Positions 32,313-39,638 of a stretch of DNA of 52,431 bases are shown piece by piece; position 1 is the first letter of the stretch, and the number at the start of each line of letters is the position of its first letter. Both the position numbers and the translations under genes were made by a program. Source of the DNA: CAZLCK01 sp964558235 (GTDB lineage: Bacteria; Actinomycetota; Coriobacteriia; Coriobacteriales; CADBOM01); assembly GCA_964558235.1 (NCBI GenBank), contig CAZLCK010000005.1:1-52431 (forward strand), in the 5' to 3' direction. The notes beneath the pieces are model-generated. The model made no database searches. It was not told where the DNA came from and worked only from the letters and a program-made list of their open reading frames with translations.

Positions 32313-33440
32313 ATGATGCTTACAAAAAGAGTTATTCCATGTCTTGATGTTAAGGACGGCCGTGTTGTAAAAGGTGTAAATTTTGTGGATCTAAAAGATG
32401 CAGGCGATCCAGTTGAACTTGCATGTAAATATGACCAACAAGGTGCTGATGAGGTTGTTTTTCTAGATATCACTGCAACTTCTGATGGAAGAAAAACAAC
32501 TATCGACATGGCATCAAGAGCTTCTGAAGAACTACATATTCCATTTGCTGTTGGTGGAGGATTTAGAGATGTAGATTCGATTAGGGAGATGATCGCTGCA
32601 GGTGCCGATAAGGTCTCAATTAATTCTGCTGCAGTAAAAGATCCTAGCTTAATTACTCAAGCATCTTTGGCATTTGGCTCTCAAGCTATTATTTGCGCTA
32701 TCGATGCTAAGAGAGTTGATGGAGCTGAAGATAGGTGGAATGTCTATGTTGCGGGAGGAAGAATAGATACAGGTCTTGATGCTGTCGAGTGGGCGAAAAA
32801 GGCTGCCTCATGTGGAGCTGGTGAGATTTTGTTGACCTCCATGGATAGAGATGGCACGAAGATTGGATTTGATATCAAACTCACTCGTGCAATTTCAGAT
32901 AGTGTAGAAATTCCAGTGATCGCTTCTGGCGGCGTTGGAGAGCTCGAACATTTTTCTCAGGGCATTCTTGATGGTGGAGCTGATGCTGTTTTAGCTGCTA
33001 GTGTCTTTCATTTTGGACAATTTAGCATCGCAGAAGTAAAAGAACATATGAAGTCATGCGGAATACCTGTGAGAATGCCGAATGAAATTTCCTATCCCGA
33101 CCCAATTAGACCTCGTGAGATTCTAAGCATTAATGATCTCGCTTTTGACGTGTCTGGATTGATTCCTGCAATTATTCAAGATGTAAGTACTGGCGAAGTG
33201 CTCATGATGGCTTGGATGAATGATAGGTCTTTGCAGAAAACCTTACAAACAAGGACAACTTGGTTTTGGTCACGTTCAAGACAGCAGCTTTGGAATAAGG
33301 GCGAAACAAGCGGTAATTTTCAGCATGTACGCGAAATTTTTATAGATTGCGATCAGGATTGTTTATTGATTAAAGTTGAGCCGCAAGGCCCGGCTTGCCA
33401 CACGGGAAATATGACATGCTTTTATAGAGAGCTTAACTAA
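32313..33440 (+). CDS. hisF: HisF-HisI fusion: IGP synthase cyclase subunit + phosphoribosyl-AMP cyclohydrolase
   Basis: One 375-residue frame encodes two enzymes. Residues 1-255 are a complete HisF TIM barrel: VIPCLDVKDGRVVKGVNF with Asp12, CAIDAKRV with Asp131, and the phosphate loops VGGGFRDVDSI and VIASGGVGELEHF. After a short linker, residues 275-375 are a complete HisI: VLMMAWMNDRSLQKTLQT, WSRSRQQLWNKGETSGN, and zinc cysteines 346, 350 and 362. HisF normally stands alone and HisI normally fuses to HisE. Two tandem ATGs start the gene after AAAGGGG. No stop or frameshift is seen at the junction. Confidence 0.95.
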   Translation: MMLTKRVIPCLDVKDGRVVKGVNFVDLKDAGDPVELACKYDQQGADEVVFLDITATSDGRKTTIDMASRASEELHIPFAVGGGFRDVDSIREMIAAGADKVSINSAAVKDPSLITQASLAFGSQAIICAIDAKRVDGAEDRWNVYVAGGRIDTGLDAVEWAKKAASCGAGEILLTSMDRDGTKIGFDIKLTRAISDSVEIPVIASGGVGELEHFSQGILDGGADAVLAASVFHFGQFSIAEVKEHMKSCGIPVRMPNEISYPDPIRPREILSINDLAFDVSGLIPAIIQDVSTGEVLMMAWMNDRSLQKTLQTRTTWFWSRSRQQLWNKGETSGNFQHVREIFIDCDQDCLLIKVEPQGPACHTGNMTCFYRELN

Positions 33441-33452
33441 AAGGTGATAAAC

Positions 33453-33767
33453 ATGGGATATATGACTGAAAATGTTAATCCAGCCGATGTTTCGACTACT
33501 TTTGCAACGCTTGCTCAAACTATCAAATCACGTCGAGATGCCGATCCAGAAAAGAGCTACACCTCTAAGCTTTTGAATCAGTCTGAAGAAAAGCTTTTAA
33601 AAAAAATTGGCGAAGAGGCTATTGAAACAATTTTGGCTGTCAATAGCTCAAAAGAGCATCTTAGGTATGAGATTGCTGATCTCTTCTATCATGTAATGGT
33701 TTTGATGGAAAAGCATGATTTGACTTTAGAGGATATTGCTGGAGAGCTTAGTGCGAGAATGAAATAG
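33453..33767 (+). CDS. hisE: phosphoribosyl-ATP pyrophosphatase
   Basis: Hydrolyses phosphoribosyl-ATP to phosphoribosyl-AMP. The protein has the all-alpha MazG-like fold: YTSKLLNQSEEKLLKKIGEE, then EAIETILAV and LRYEIADLFYHVMVLM with the Glu/Asp metal ligands. I choose ATG 33453, six bases after AAAGGTG, giving 104 residues. A GTG at 33444 is the alternative. It is a separate gene here because its usual partner HisI is fused to HisF. Confidence 0.93.
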   Translation: MGYMTENVNPADVSTTFATLAQTIKSRRDADPEKSYTSKLLNQSEEKLLKKIGEEAIETILAVNSSKEHLRYEIADLFYHVMVLMEKHDLTLEDIAGELSARMK

Positions 33768-33779
33768 CAACTTTGAATC

Positions 33780-34115
33780 ATGAATGATTTTGAAAATAAC
33801 CTAGATTTTGATGATCAAATCATAGAGATTGGCCAAAGAAGAGAGCCTGATGCAAAACAAAATGGTAGCGTAGAGCTCATTTTGGATGATGAAGATCTAT
33901 CTGACTTCACATATGCTAAAAATAGCAGTAGAGATTTGGATAGTTCGCAAAAAGTCGGCAGCTCTGTTTCACATAAAATAAGGCATGATGATGAATTTGA
34001 AGAGGGAATTATAGATTCTTCGCCTCGACCGATTTCGCAAAAAATTGTTTTAGTTTTAGCTATGGTTGCAATAATTGTTGGGGTGATCTATGTCGGCATT
34101 TATTGGGCTGATTAA
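33780..34115 (+). CDS. acidic tail-anchored membrane protein, function unknown
   Basis: The 111 residues are a low-complexity, Asp/Glu/Ser-rich, mostly polar region with one hydrophobic segment at residues 89-108 (IVLVLAMVAIIVGVIYVGIY), ending in WAD. No signal peptide is visible, so the N-terminal part is probably cytoplasmic and the tail in the membrane. No strong ribosome binding site was found. The close distance to hisE (12 bases) suggests expression from the his operon. I do not recognise the family. Confidence 0.65.
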   Translation: MNDFENNLDFDDQIIEIGQRREPDAKQNGSVELILDDEDLSDFTYAKNSSRDLDSSQKVGSSVSHKIRHDDEFEEGIIDSSPRPISQKIVLVLAMVAIIVGVIYVGIYWAD

Positions 34116-34118
34116 TAT

Positions 34119-34147
34119 TTGGGCTTCAATGTGTATTTTAGTAAAAT
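34119..34147 (+). promoter_or_regulatory. candidate promoter for the 34245 gene
   Basis: TTGGGC (34119-34124), a 17-base spacer and TAAAAT (34142-34147). It lies about 100 bases before the gene, just after the preceding stop codon. Confidence 0.45.
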
Positions 34148-34244
34148 GAGCTACTGGTTAGATTCAATTTAAGTTCACGTAAAACATAAAACGTTATATA
34201 AGGTGCTCTTACGTATACCTTCAGTACACCAAAAGGAGCGGCGT

Positions 34245-35273
34245 ATGCCTAACGATAACGAAAAACTAGATCAAAATGTAAACGATGAAATTAATGTCGA
34301 TTTAGCTTCAACTGACAATATAGACAATAGCGGAGATGATATCCCACTTAAGACCGACATATCAAGTGATTCGGAAGACCTTGTTGTGGATGTTGACTCA
34401 AAGAATGAGGATTCATCTGGCATTGGTTATGATGATAATCACGATGAGTTGCAGGCCGCAACAGGGGAGTTTTTCAAGATTGCAGCCCTTGATCCATCTG
34501 AGTCTGCAATGAAATCCAGGCGGAAAATGCGCATAACAATTATTGTTATCATTGTTGTAATTATCGTATCAATCGCTGCGGGATACTATGTTTTGTCATC
34601 ACAACATTCACAGCGCAATGCCCAGTCTATCGAATCAAATACTGGCATCAATGCTTCAGATATCGATCTTTCTGCATCTATTCAATCTGAATACGCAACT
34701 ATTGTTCCCGATCTATCCTCACTAGTTGGACTGTCGCTAGATGATGCATCCTCTGCGCTTGGCGTTGACTATCTACTAAGTGAGAGCGAAGGTCAAAATT
34801 CTTCAGATAACGGTAGCGAAAATGAAAACTCGATTGCTACTTTGATCTATTCTCCAGCAGACCTCGGAGACACTACTTTAACCAATCCTCCCACAGTGGT
34901 TTTGACTACCAATGAAGAGGGGGTTGTTATCTCAGTAGAGTTTACATCTGCACTTACTTTAGTTGGGCTTCCAGGAGGTATGACATTTGCTGAATTGGTT
35001 GCAACATCAGATGTGTTAGATTCTGTTTTAGATTCGTGTGGAATTATAGATGGTCTATCTAGCTATGAAGCACCATCTGCAGATAGCTATACAACATATG
35101 TTGATCCAGATGCAGAGTCTAGGGTAGTCGCTATGGAATCATCCACATTTTCTGGATCTGTTACCGATCAATCTGACTTTAGTAGTTGGACAGTAGAATT
35201 TGTATACGATTATCAAGCCGATGGGGCAACTCAAGATGATCCAGTTCGGACTATAACTATCACCTTGTCCTAA
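34245..35273 (+). CDS. single-pass membrane protein with extracytoplasmic PASTA-like segment
   Basis: The chosen ATG at 34245 follows AAAAGGAG (34231-34238) and gives 342 residues. Residues 1-90 are acidic and disordered, 91-95 basic, and 96-117 a transmembrane segment. The rest is predicted outside the cell. Residues 153-172 (IVPDLSSLVGLSLDDASSAL) resemble the VPDLvGlsldeA pattern of PASTA repeats. A Ser/Asn/Glu linker and a Thr/Val/Asp-rich domain follow. Similar layout to the neighbour at 33780 suggests a related envelope role. No family was recognised and the PASTA link is tentative. Confidence 0.7.
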   Translation: MPNDNEKLDQNVNDEINVDLASTDNIDNSGDDIPLKTDISSDSEDLVVDVDSKNEDSSGIGYDDNHDELQAATGEFFKIAALDPSESAMKSRRKMRITIIVIIVVIIVSIAAGYYVLSSQHSQRNAQSIESNTGINASDIDLSASIQSEYATIVPDLSSLVGLSLDDASSALGVDYLLSESEGQNSSDNGSENENSIATLIYSPADLGDTTLTNPPTVVLTTNEEGVVISVEFTSALTLVGLPGGMTFAELVATSDVLDSVLDSCGIIDGLSSYEAPSADSYTTYVDPDAESRVVAMESSTFSGSVTDQSDFSSWTVEFVYDYQADGATQDDPVRTITITLS

Positions 35274-35389
35274 GTTAACGCAGGCAACCTCTTACAGCAC
35301 ACCCCTAGGCGGCGAAAGTGTGAAAGTTTCGTAAGTAACGTAGGTGTCTCATTAGACGGATTTGATAACATCCTTGGCCGGCTTAAAGA
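35274..35389 (+). other. gene-free spacer with several small stems
   Basis: No open frame of note. Possible stems are CACAC with GTGTG (near 35300-35325), CGAAA with TTTCG, GTCT with AGAC around CATT, and GGAT with ATCC around TTGATAAC. Pairings partly exclude one another. It could be the 3' untranslated end of the upstream gene or an unrecognised RNA; it matches no riboswitch consensus known to me. No T-run follows. Confidence 0.3.
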
Positions 35390-35418
35390 TTGACCAATAA
35401 TCTCGAACTTTCTAGAAT
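35390..35418 (+). promoter_or_regulatory. strong candidate promoter upstream of rny
   Basis: TTGACC (35390-35395), an exact 17-base spacer and TAGAAT (35413-35418), five of six matches in each box. Transcription would begin near 35425, leaving a leader of about 215 bases before rny. Confidence 0.75.
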
Positions 35419-35424
35419 TAACTA

Positions 35425-35578
35425 GATTACATCTGGTTGTTACCTGTTATTCTCAGGTTTTATATATGGTCTCAAAAAATGAATACGGATGTTCTTTTAG
35501 TCCGCTGGCCTATTGCCATGATGTGATTGATCTATGTCTAAAGGCACGGTCAGTACTTTTAAAACCAACGCCTTTTTT
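35425..35578 (+). ncRNA. candidate small RNA or attenuated leader of rny
   Basis: The interval runs from the predicted start of the 35390 promoter to an intrinsic terminator. The terminator is AAAGGC (35540-35545) with GCCTTT (35570-35575), inner GGT/ACC, and six T at 35573-35578. A smaller hairpin, ACCTG with CAGGT followed by TTTTA, lies near 35451-35467. After the terminator, TGCAAGC (35589-35595) and GCTTGCA (35608-35614) form another stem just before the rny ribosome binding site. No matching RNA family was recognised. Confidence 0.4.
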
Positions 35579-35641
35579 GTATTTTTGCTGCAAGCAGCCT
35601 TGATTTTGCTTGCATTGAAATGAATAAAGGGAGCGCTACCC

Positions 35642-37171
35642 ATGGATATTGTTATACCTGTGATTACGGCTATCGTTGGAGTGGTCGTAGGTGTTTTGGT
35701 AGCTTTCGTAGTTTTGAATAATAAGACAAACAAAGCACATACAAACGCCGAAAATATTATAGAAAAAGCCAATAAGGACGCTGAGACAATTAGGCGTGCT
35801 GCCGAAGTTGAAGCAAAAGATAATGCTTACAAGCTTAAGCAAAAACTCGACAACGAAATCGAAGATAGAAAAAGAGAGCTTTCACAGCAAGAAAATCGAT
35901 TAATGCAGCGTGAAGACTCTTTGGATCAGCGTTCAATCAATTTAGATAAACGCGAGCATCAGATCTCTTCTTTGCAAGGTCAAGTTGAAAAGAAGGAACG
36001 CGAGCTTAACATAAAGCTCGAAGAGGCAGGCGAGCGTCTAGAACAGATTGCCTCCATGACAAAAGATCAGGCCAAAGAAGCTTTGATTAACCGTGTTAAG
36101 GGGGAGTGCACTAAGAAGGCGGCAGCTATTATTCGTCAAGCAGAATCACAAGCTCAAATGGAGGCCGACAGAAAGGCAAGAAACATTTTGAGCATGGCTA
36201 TTCAGCGTATGGCCGATGATCAAGCTTCAGAAAGAACAATCTCTTCTGTGCCAATTCCAAGCGACGATCTTAAGGGAAGAATTATTGGTCGTGAAGGAAG
36301 AAACATTCGAACTTTTGAGCAGATTACTGGTGTTAATTTAATTATTGATGACACTCCAGAGACCGTTGTTATTTCGTGTTTTGATCCTGTGCGCCGCGAG
36401 ATTGGGCGCATTACACTTGAAAATTTGATCGCCGATGGAAGAATTCATCCAGCAAGAATCGAAGAGATGTTTGCTAAAGCGACAAAGTTTGTTAATCACC
36501 AAATTATGCAAGCTGGTAAAGAGGCTGCATTCGAGGTTGGAATTCATGACTTTGACTCTGAGATTGTCAAGACTTTAGGACGTCTAAAGTTTAGAACATC
36601 TTATGGCCAAAATGTTTTACAGCACTCGATCGAGGTTGCTTATCTAACTTCCATGATGGCATCTGAGCTTGGAATCGATCCAATTCCGGCTAAACGAGCT
36701 GGACTTCTTCATGATATTGGAAAGGCGATCGATCATGAAGTTGAAGGTTCTCATGCTATAATCGGAGCGGATTTAATCAGACGTTTTGGTGAGGCTCCAG
36801 AGATCGTTCATGCTGTTGAAGCTCACCATAATGATATTGAGCCAAACTCTGTGATCGCCGTTTTAGTTCAATCAGCCGATGCTATCAGCGCTGCTCGACC
36901 TGGAGCTAGAAGCGAGTCGATGGAAAATTATATCAAGAGACTCGAAAAGCTTGAGACTATTGCAAATTCACATGAAGGTGTTGAGCGCACATATGCTATG
37001 CAAGCTGGACGTGAGGTTAGAGTTATGGTTGAGCCTGATCGAATTAGCGACTCGCAATCAGTTGTATTAGCTCATGAAATTGCTCAACAAATTGAATCTG
37101 AGATGCAATATCCGGGACAGATCAAGGTTTTGGTTATAAGAGAGAGTCGGGCTCAGGATTATGCTAAGTAA
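35642..37171 (+). CDS. rny: ribonuclease Y
   Basis: A membrane-tethered endoribonuclease that initiates mRNA decay. The 509 residues have the standard order. There is an N-terminal transmembrane segment (residues 3-27) and a long charged coiled coil (about 30-200) rich in Glu, Lys and Gln. A KH domain with GRIIGREGRNIRTFEQITG follows, then an HD domain with HSIEVAYLTSMMASELG, the metal pair in LLHDIGKAIDHE, and VEAHHNDIEP. The C-terminal segment carries GQIKVLVIRE. AAAGGGAG precedes the ATG. The long upstream region suggests its own regulated transcription. Confidence 0.96.
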   Translation: MDIVIPVITAIVGVVVGVLVAFVVLNNKTNKAHTNAENIIEKANKDAETIRRAAEVEAKDNAYKLKQKLDNEIEDRKRELSQQENRLMQREDSLDQRSINLDKREHQISSLQGQVEKKERELNIKLEEAGERLEQIASMTKDQAKEALINRVKGECTKKAAAIIRQAESQAQMEADRKARNILSMAIQRMADDQASERTISSVPIPSDDLKGRIIGREGRNIRTFEQITGVNLIIDDTPETVVISCFDPVRREIGRITLENLIADGRIHPARIEEMFAKATKFVNHQIMQAGKEAAFEVGIHDFDSEIVKTLGRLKFRTSYGQNVLQHSIEVAYLTSMMASELGIDPIPAKRAGLLHDIGKAIDHEVEGSHAIIGADLIRRFGEAPEIVHAVEAHHNDIEPNSVIAVLVQSADAISAARPGARSESMENYIKRLEKLETIANSHEGVERTYAMQAGREVRVMVEPDRISDSQSVVLAHEIAQQIESEMQYPGQIKVLVIRESRAQDYAK

Positions 37172-37187
37172 GGTTGTGCACTAAATT

Positions 37188-38345
37188 ATGTCGCTTGCAA
37201 ATTTAGACTCTCAAAACATAGAAGAACAACATGCTGGTCGGCTGAGTGCTGACCAGCATGCGCATGAAGAGCAAAATTCTAGCAGCTCTCTTTTGGGCTT
37301 TATTCAATCTGTCGCTGGAGAGTCCCACGTTAGGGTTGAAGAAAATTTAGGCAATGGCTATGTAAGACTGAGAAGTTCTGAGGCTGAGCGTAGGCAGGCA
37401 AAACACGATATCAGATGTGTTGAGGATATCATTATCGAGCTTTTGCGAAATTCCCGTGATGCTCAAGCGACATCTATTTTTCTAGCTACTAATAAAGAGG
37501 GCGAAGAGCGCACAATTACCATTATCGATAATGGCAGGGGAATTCCTGAACACATGTATGAGATGGTTTTTGAGCCGAGAGTTACTTCAAAGTTAGACAC
37601 CATGAGCATGGATAGGTGGGGAGTTCATGGCCGAGGAATGGCTCTATTTTCTATCAAATCTAACTCCACTAGTGCAAAAGTGCTCGATTCTGCTGAAAAT
37701 ATGGGAACTGCTATCCAAGTCAAGGTTGATACCGAGCTTTTAAGTGAGATCAAAGATCAGTCTACAGCTCCAGATATCGAGCGTGACGAAAATGGAGACT
37801 TAGTTGTTGTTAAAGGTCCGCGAAATATCAATCGTAAAGTTGCAGAGTTTGCGATTGATACTCGTCATCAAGTCGATGTTTATCTAGGATCTCCTGCAGA
37901 GATTGCTTCAACACTGATTGATTATGGTGACCATGAAGCTTCTCCAAAAGATCTTCTTTTTAATGATGATGTTTCTGTTTTACCAATTTGCCAACGCCTT
38001 GCATCTTGTGGGTCGGCAACTGAGTTGTTAGAAAGATGCAATAAGTTGGGATTGCGTATTTCTGAGCGAACAGCATATCGTGTAATGCATGGGCAGATAC
38101 CAGGATTAAAGCCCTATCTGTCGATTCTCACTTCTAAGAAATCATCCTCTTCACAAAGGGTGGATATTTTTAAAGATAGTCGTGTTTTAAAGATTGATAA
38201 GGACGATATTGCTGCGTTTTCGCGCAAGTTGGAGAGCGCATTTGAAGAGTTGGCGAGTCAATATTATGTAAGCTTGGCTGAAGAGCCCAAAATCAAGATA
38301 GGCAAGGATTCGATAAAAGTTACCTTCCCGATTGAAAAAGAGTAG
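37188..38345 (+). CDS. stand-alone GHKL-type ATPase, function unknown
   Basis: A 385-residue soluble protein. Residues 75-185 form a HATPase (GHKL) fold: N-box EDIIIELLRNSRDAQA with Glu84 and Asn88, G1 box DNGRGIP with Asp114, and G2 box GVHGRGMALFS at 145-155. There is no phospho-acceptor His, no sensor and no membrane segment, so it is not a usual histidine kinase. The G2 form GVHGRGMA is closer to MutL/MORC/Hsp90-like ATPases. The C-terminal 200 residues are unrecognised, with a charged end. It lies 16 bases after rny and upstream of spoVS. Its ribosome binding site is weak. Confidence 0.8.
   Translation: MSLANLDSQNIEEQHAGRLSADQHAHEEQNSSSSLLGFIQSVAGESHVRVEENLGNGYVRLRSSEAERRQAKHDIRCVEDIIIELLRNSRDAQATSIFLATNKEGEERTITIIDNGRGIPEHMYEMVFEPRVTSKLDTMSMDRWGVHGRGMALFSIKSNSTSAKVLDSAENMGTAIQVKVDTELLSEIKDQSTAPDIERDENGDLVVVKGPRNINRKVAEFAIDTRHQVDVYLGSPAEIASTLIDYGDHEASPKDLLFNDDVSVLPICQRLASCGSATELLERCNKLGLRISERTAYRVMHGQIPGLKPYLSILTSKKSSSSQRVDIFKDSRVLKIDKDDIAAFSRKLESAFEELASQYYVSLAEEPKIKIGKDSIKVTFPIEKE
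37230..37260 (+). repeat. perfect inverted repeat at the 5' end of the GHKL gene
   Basis: CATGCTGGTC (37230-37239) and GACCAGCATG (37251-37260) are a perfect ten-base inverted repeat with an 11-base loop, inside codons 15-25. It would form a stable mRNA hairpin close to the start codon. No T-run follows. Confidence 0.7.
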
Positions 38346-38387
38346 CTTAAAGAGAAAATCACTAATAATCGGGGTATTTTTTCGCAA

Positions 38388-38404
38388 AAAGATATAATAT
38401 CTTT
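38388..38404 (+). promoter_or_regulatory. palindrome overlapping a TATAAT box upstream of spoVS
   Basis: AAAGATAT-A-ATATCTTT is a perfect palindrome (eight bases each side of one central A) containing TATAAT at 38393-38398. No good -35 box lies 16-18 bases upstream. It may mark an activator- or repressor-controlled promoter of spoVS, about 95 bases from the start. Confidence 0.4.
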
Positions 38405-38497
38405 CAGCGGCTTGTTTACACGTACAACGTAAGTTGAATAGAACTATAAATCTAGCAAAATAAAAAGCTTTTTTGAACTACTGAAGGTAAAACAAAT

Positions 38498-38785
38498 ATG
38501 GAATTTTTAAAGGTGTCGTCAAAATCATCACCATCATCTGTTGCTGGTGCAATTGCAGGAATGATAAAGGATGGCGTTCCTGTTGAGATGCAGTGCGTAG
38601 GAGCGGGAGCGGTCAATCAGGCCGTAAAAGCAATCGCTATTTCCCGTGGTTTTTTAGCTCCAATCGGAATTGATATTATGTGCACCCCTTCATTTGCAGA
38701 TATTCTGATCAGCGGAGAATATCGTACAGCAATTAGATTTGCAGTTGAGCCAAGGTATATCAGGGGAACAAGTAACAACGATTAA
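38498..38785 (+). CDS. spoVS: stage V sporulation protein S family (SpoVS, Alba-like)
   Basis: A small nucleic-acid-binding-like protein of 95 residues; the family is about 86. The core is intact: KVSSKSSPSSVAGAIAGMI, VEMQCVGAGAVNQAVKAIAI, GIDIMCTPSFADI and GEYRTAIRFAVEPR. In Bacillus it affects septation and spore coat formation. The family also occurs in non-sporing bacteria, and no other sporulation gene is seen here. A few bases of promoter-like DNA (38388-38404) precede it. The PHP gene follows eight bases after. Confidence 0.93.
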   Translation: MEFLKVSSKSSPSSVAGAIAGMIKDGVPVEMQCVGAGAVNQAVKAIAISRGFLAPIGIDIMCTPSFADILISGEYRTAIRFAVEPRYIRGTSNND

Positions 38786-38793
38786 TGATTTAA

Positions 38794-39627
38794 ATGAAGA
38801 TAATTCCAAAGATAGAGATGCATTGCCATACGACCTATTCGGATGGTGTGGTTGGTGTTGATGAGCTTTTAACACAAGCACAAAATGCACGTCTTAGATA
38901 TATTGCTATTACCGATCATGATTGTATCGATGGCTCAATTGAGGCGCGCAATAAAATGCCTGAAGATATGGTGTTGATTCCTGGCGTTGAGATCTCATCG
39001 AGCTATGAGGGCAGAGACGTCCATATGCTTGGATACTTTATCGATCTCGATAATAAAAATTTCCCCGAAGCTCTAAAGAAAGCTAATGAATCAAGAACAA
39101 AGCGCTCTGCCATTATGATTGAGCGTCTAGCTAATGCTGGACATAAGATCTCTATTGAGAAATTCAAAGAGAGAGGCATCGTTATCAACAGATCCAATAT
39201 TGCAAGAATGCTTGTTGAGGTTGGTTCTGCCAAATCATTTAACGAGGCTTTTGAAGACTACATCGGCAGAGGTTGTCCTTTCTACGTAGAGAAAAATGAT
39301 ATGAGCGCTGTTGAGGCTATCAAGCTCATTAAATCTGTTGGTGGCTTGGCTGTTATTGCTCATCCTGCTTACTACCAAGTTGTCGATGCGATCGAGGTTT
39401 TGGTTGATGAGGGTCTAGATGGAGTTGAGTGCTACCATAGCGAGCAGAGCCGTTATGAGGAATACGAACTCGTAAAATTAGCTAAATCTTTGGATCTAAT
39501 GATTACCGGAGGGTCGGACTATCATGGTGATACCGTACACCCAGGAAAGCTTGGATCATCTAGCCCATCTCCACAAGATGTTGTGAACTTTATACAACGC
39601 GGGATAGACTTAGGCTTTGATCTCTGA
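38794..39627 (+). CDS. PHP-domain phosphoesterase (YciV/TrpH type)
   Basis: A trinuclear-metal PHP hydrolase of 277 residues. Metal ligands are visible in EMHCHTTYSDG (His10, His12, Asp17), AITDHDCIDG, IPGVEISS, VIAHPAYY and GGSDYHGDTVHP. This pattern, with the ligand-poor insertion in the middle, matches the YciV/TrpH group, which degrades 5'-phosphorylated RNA ends and 3',5'-nucleoside bisphosphate. A role with RNase Y in RNA turnover is an inference from proximity. No clear ribosome binding site; the gene is probably coupled to spoVS. Confidence 0.88.
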   Translation: MKIIPKIEMHCHTTYSDGVVGVDELLTQAQNARLRYIAITDHDCIDGSIEARNKMPEDMVLIPGVEISSSYEGRDVHMLGYFIDLDNKNFPEALKKANESRTKRSAIMIERLANAGHKISIEKFKERGIVINRSNIARMLVEVGSAKSFNEAFEDYIGRGCPFYVEKNDMSAVEAIKLIKSVGGLAVIAHPAYYQVVDAIEVLVDEGLDGVECYHSEQSRYEEYELVKLAKSLDLMITGGSDYHGDTVHPGKLGSSSPSPQDVVNFIQRGIDLGFDL

Positions 39628-39638
39628 AGGCGCAATCG

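Noticed and set aside
34203..34244. Longer start for the PASTA-like membrane protein
   Set aside because: The upstream start has no binding site, while AAAAGGAG precedes ATG 34245.
35274..35389. Cyclic-di-AMP, SAM, TPP or ZTP riboswitch, tmRNA or SRP RNA in the rny upstream region
   Set aside because: I compared the conserved cores from memory and none matched; only generic short stems remain.
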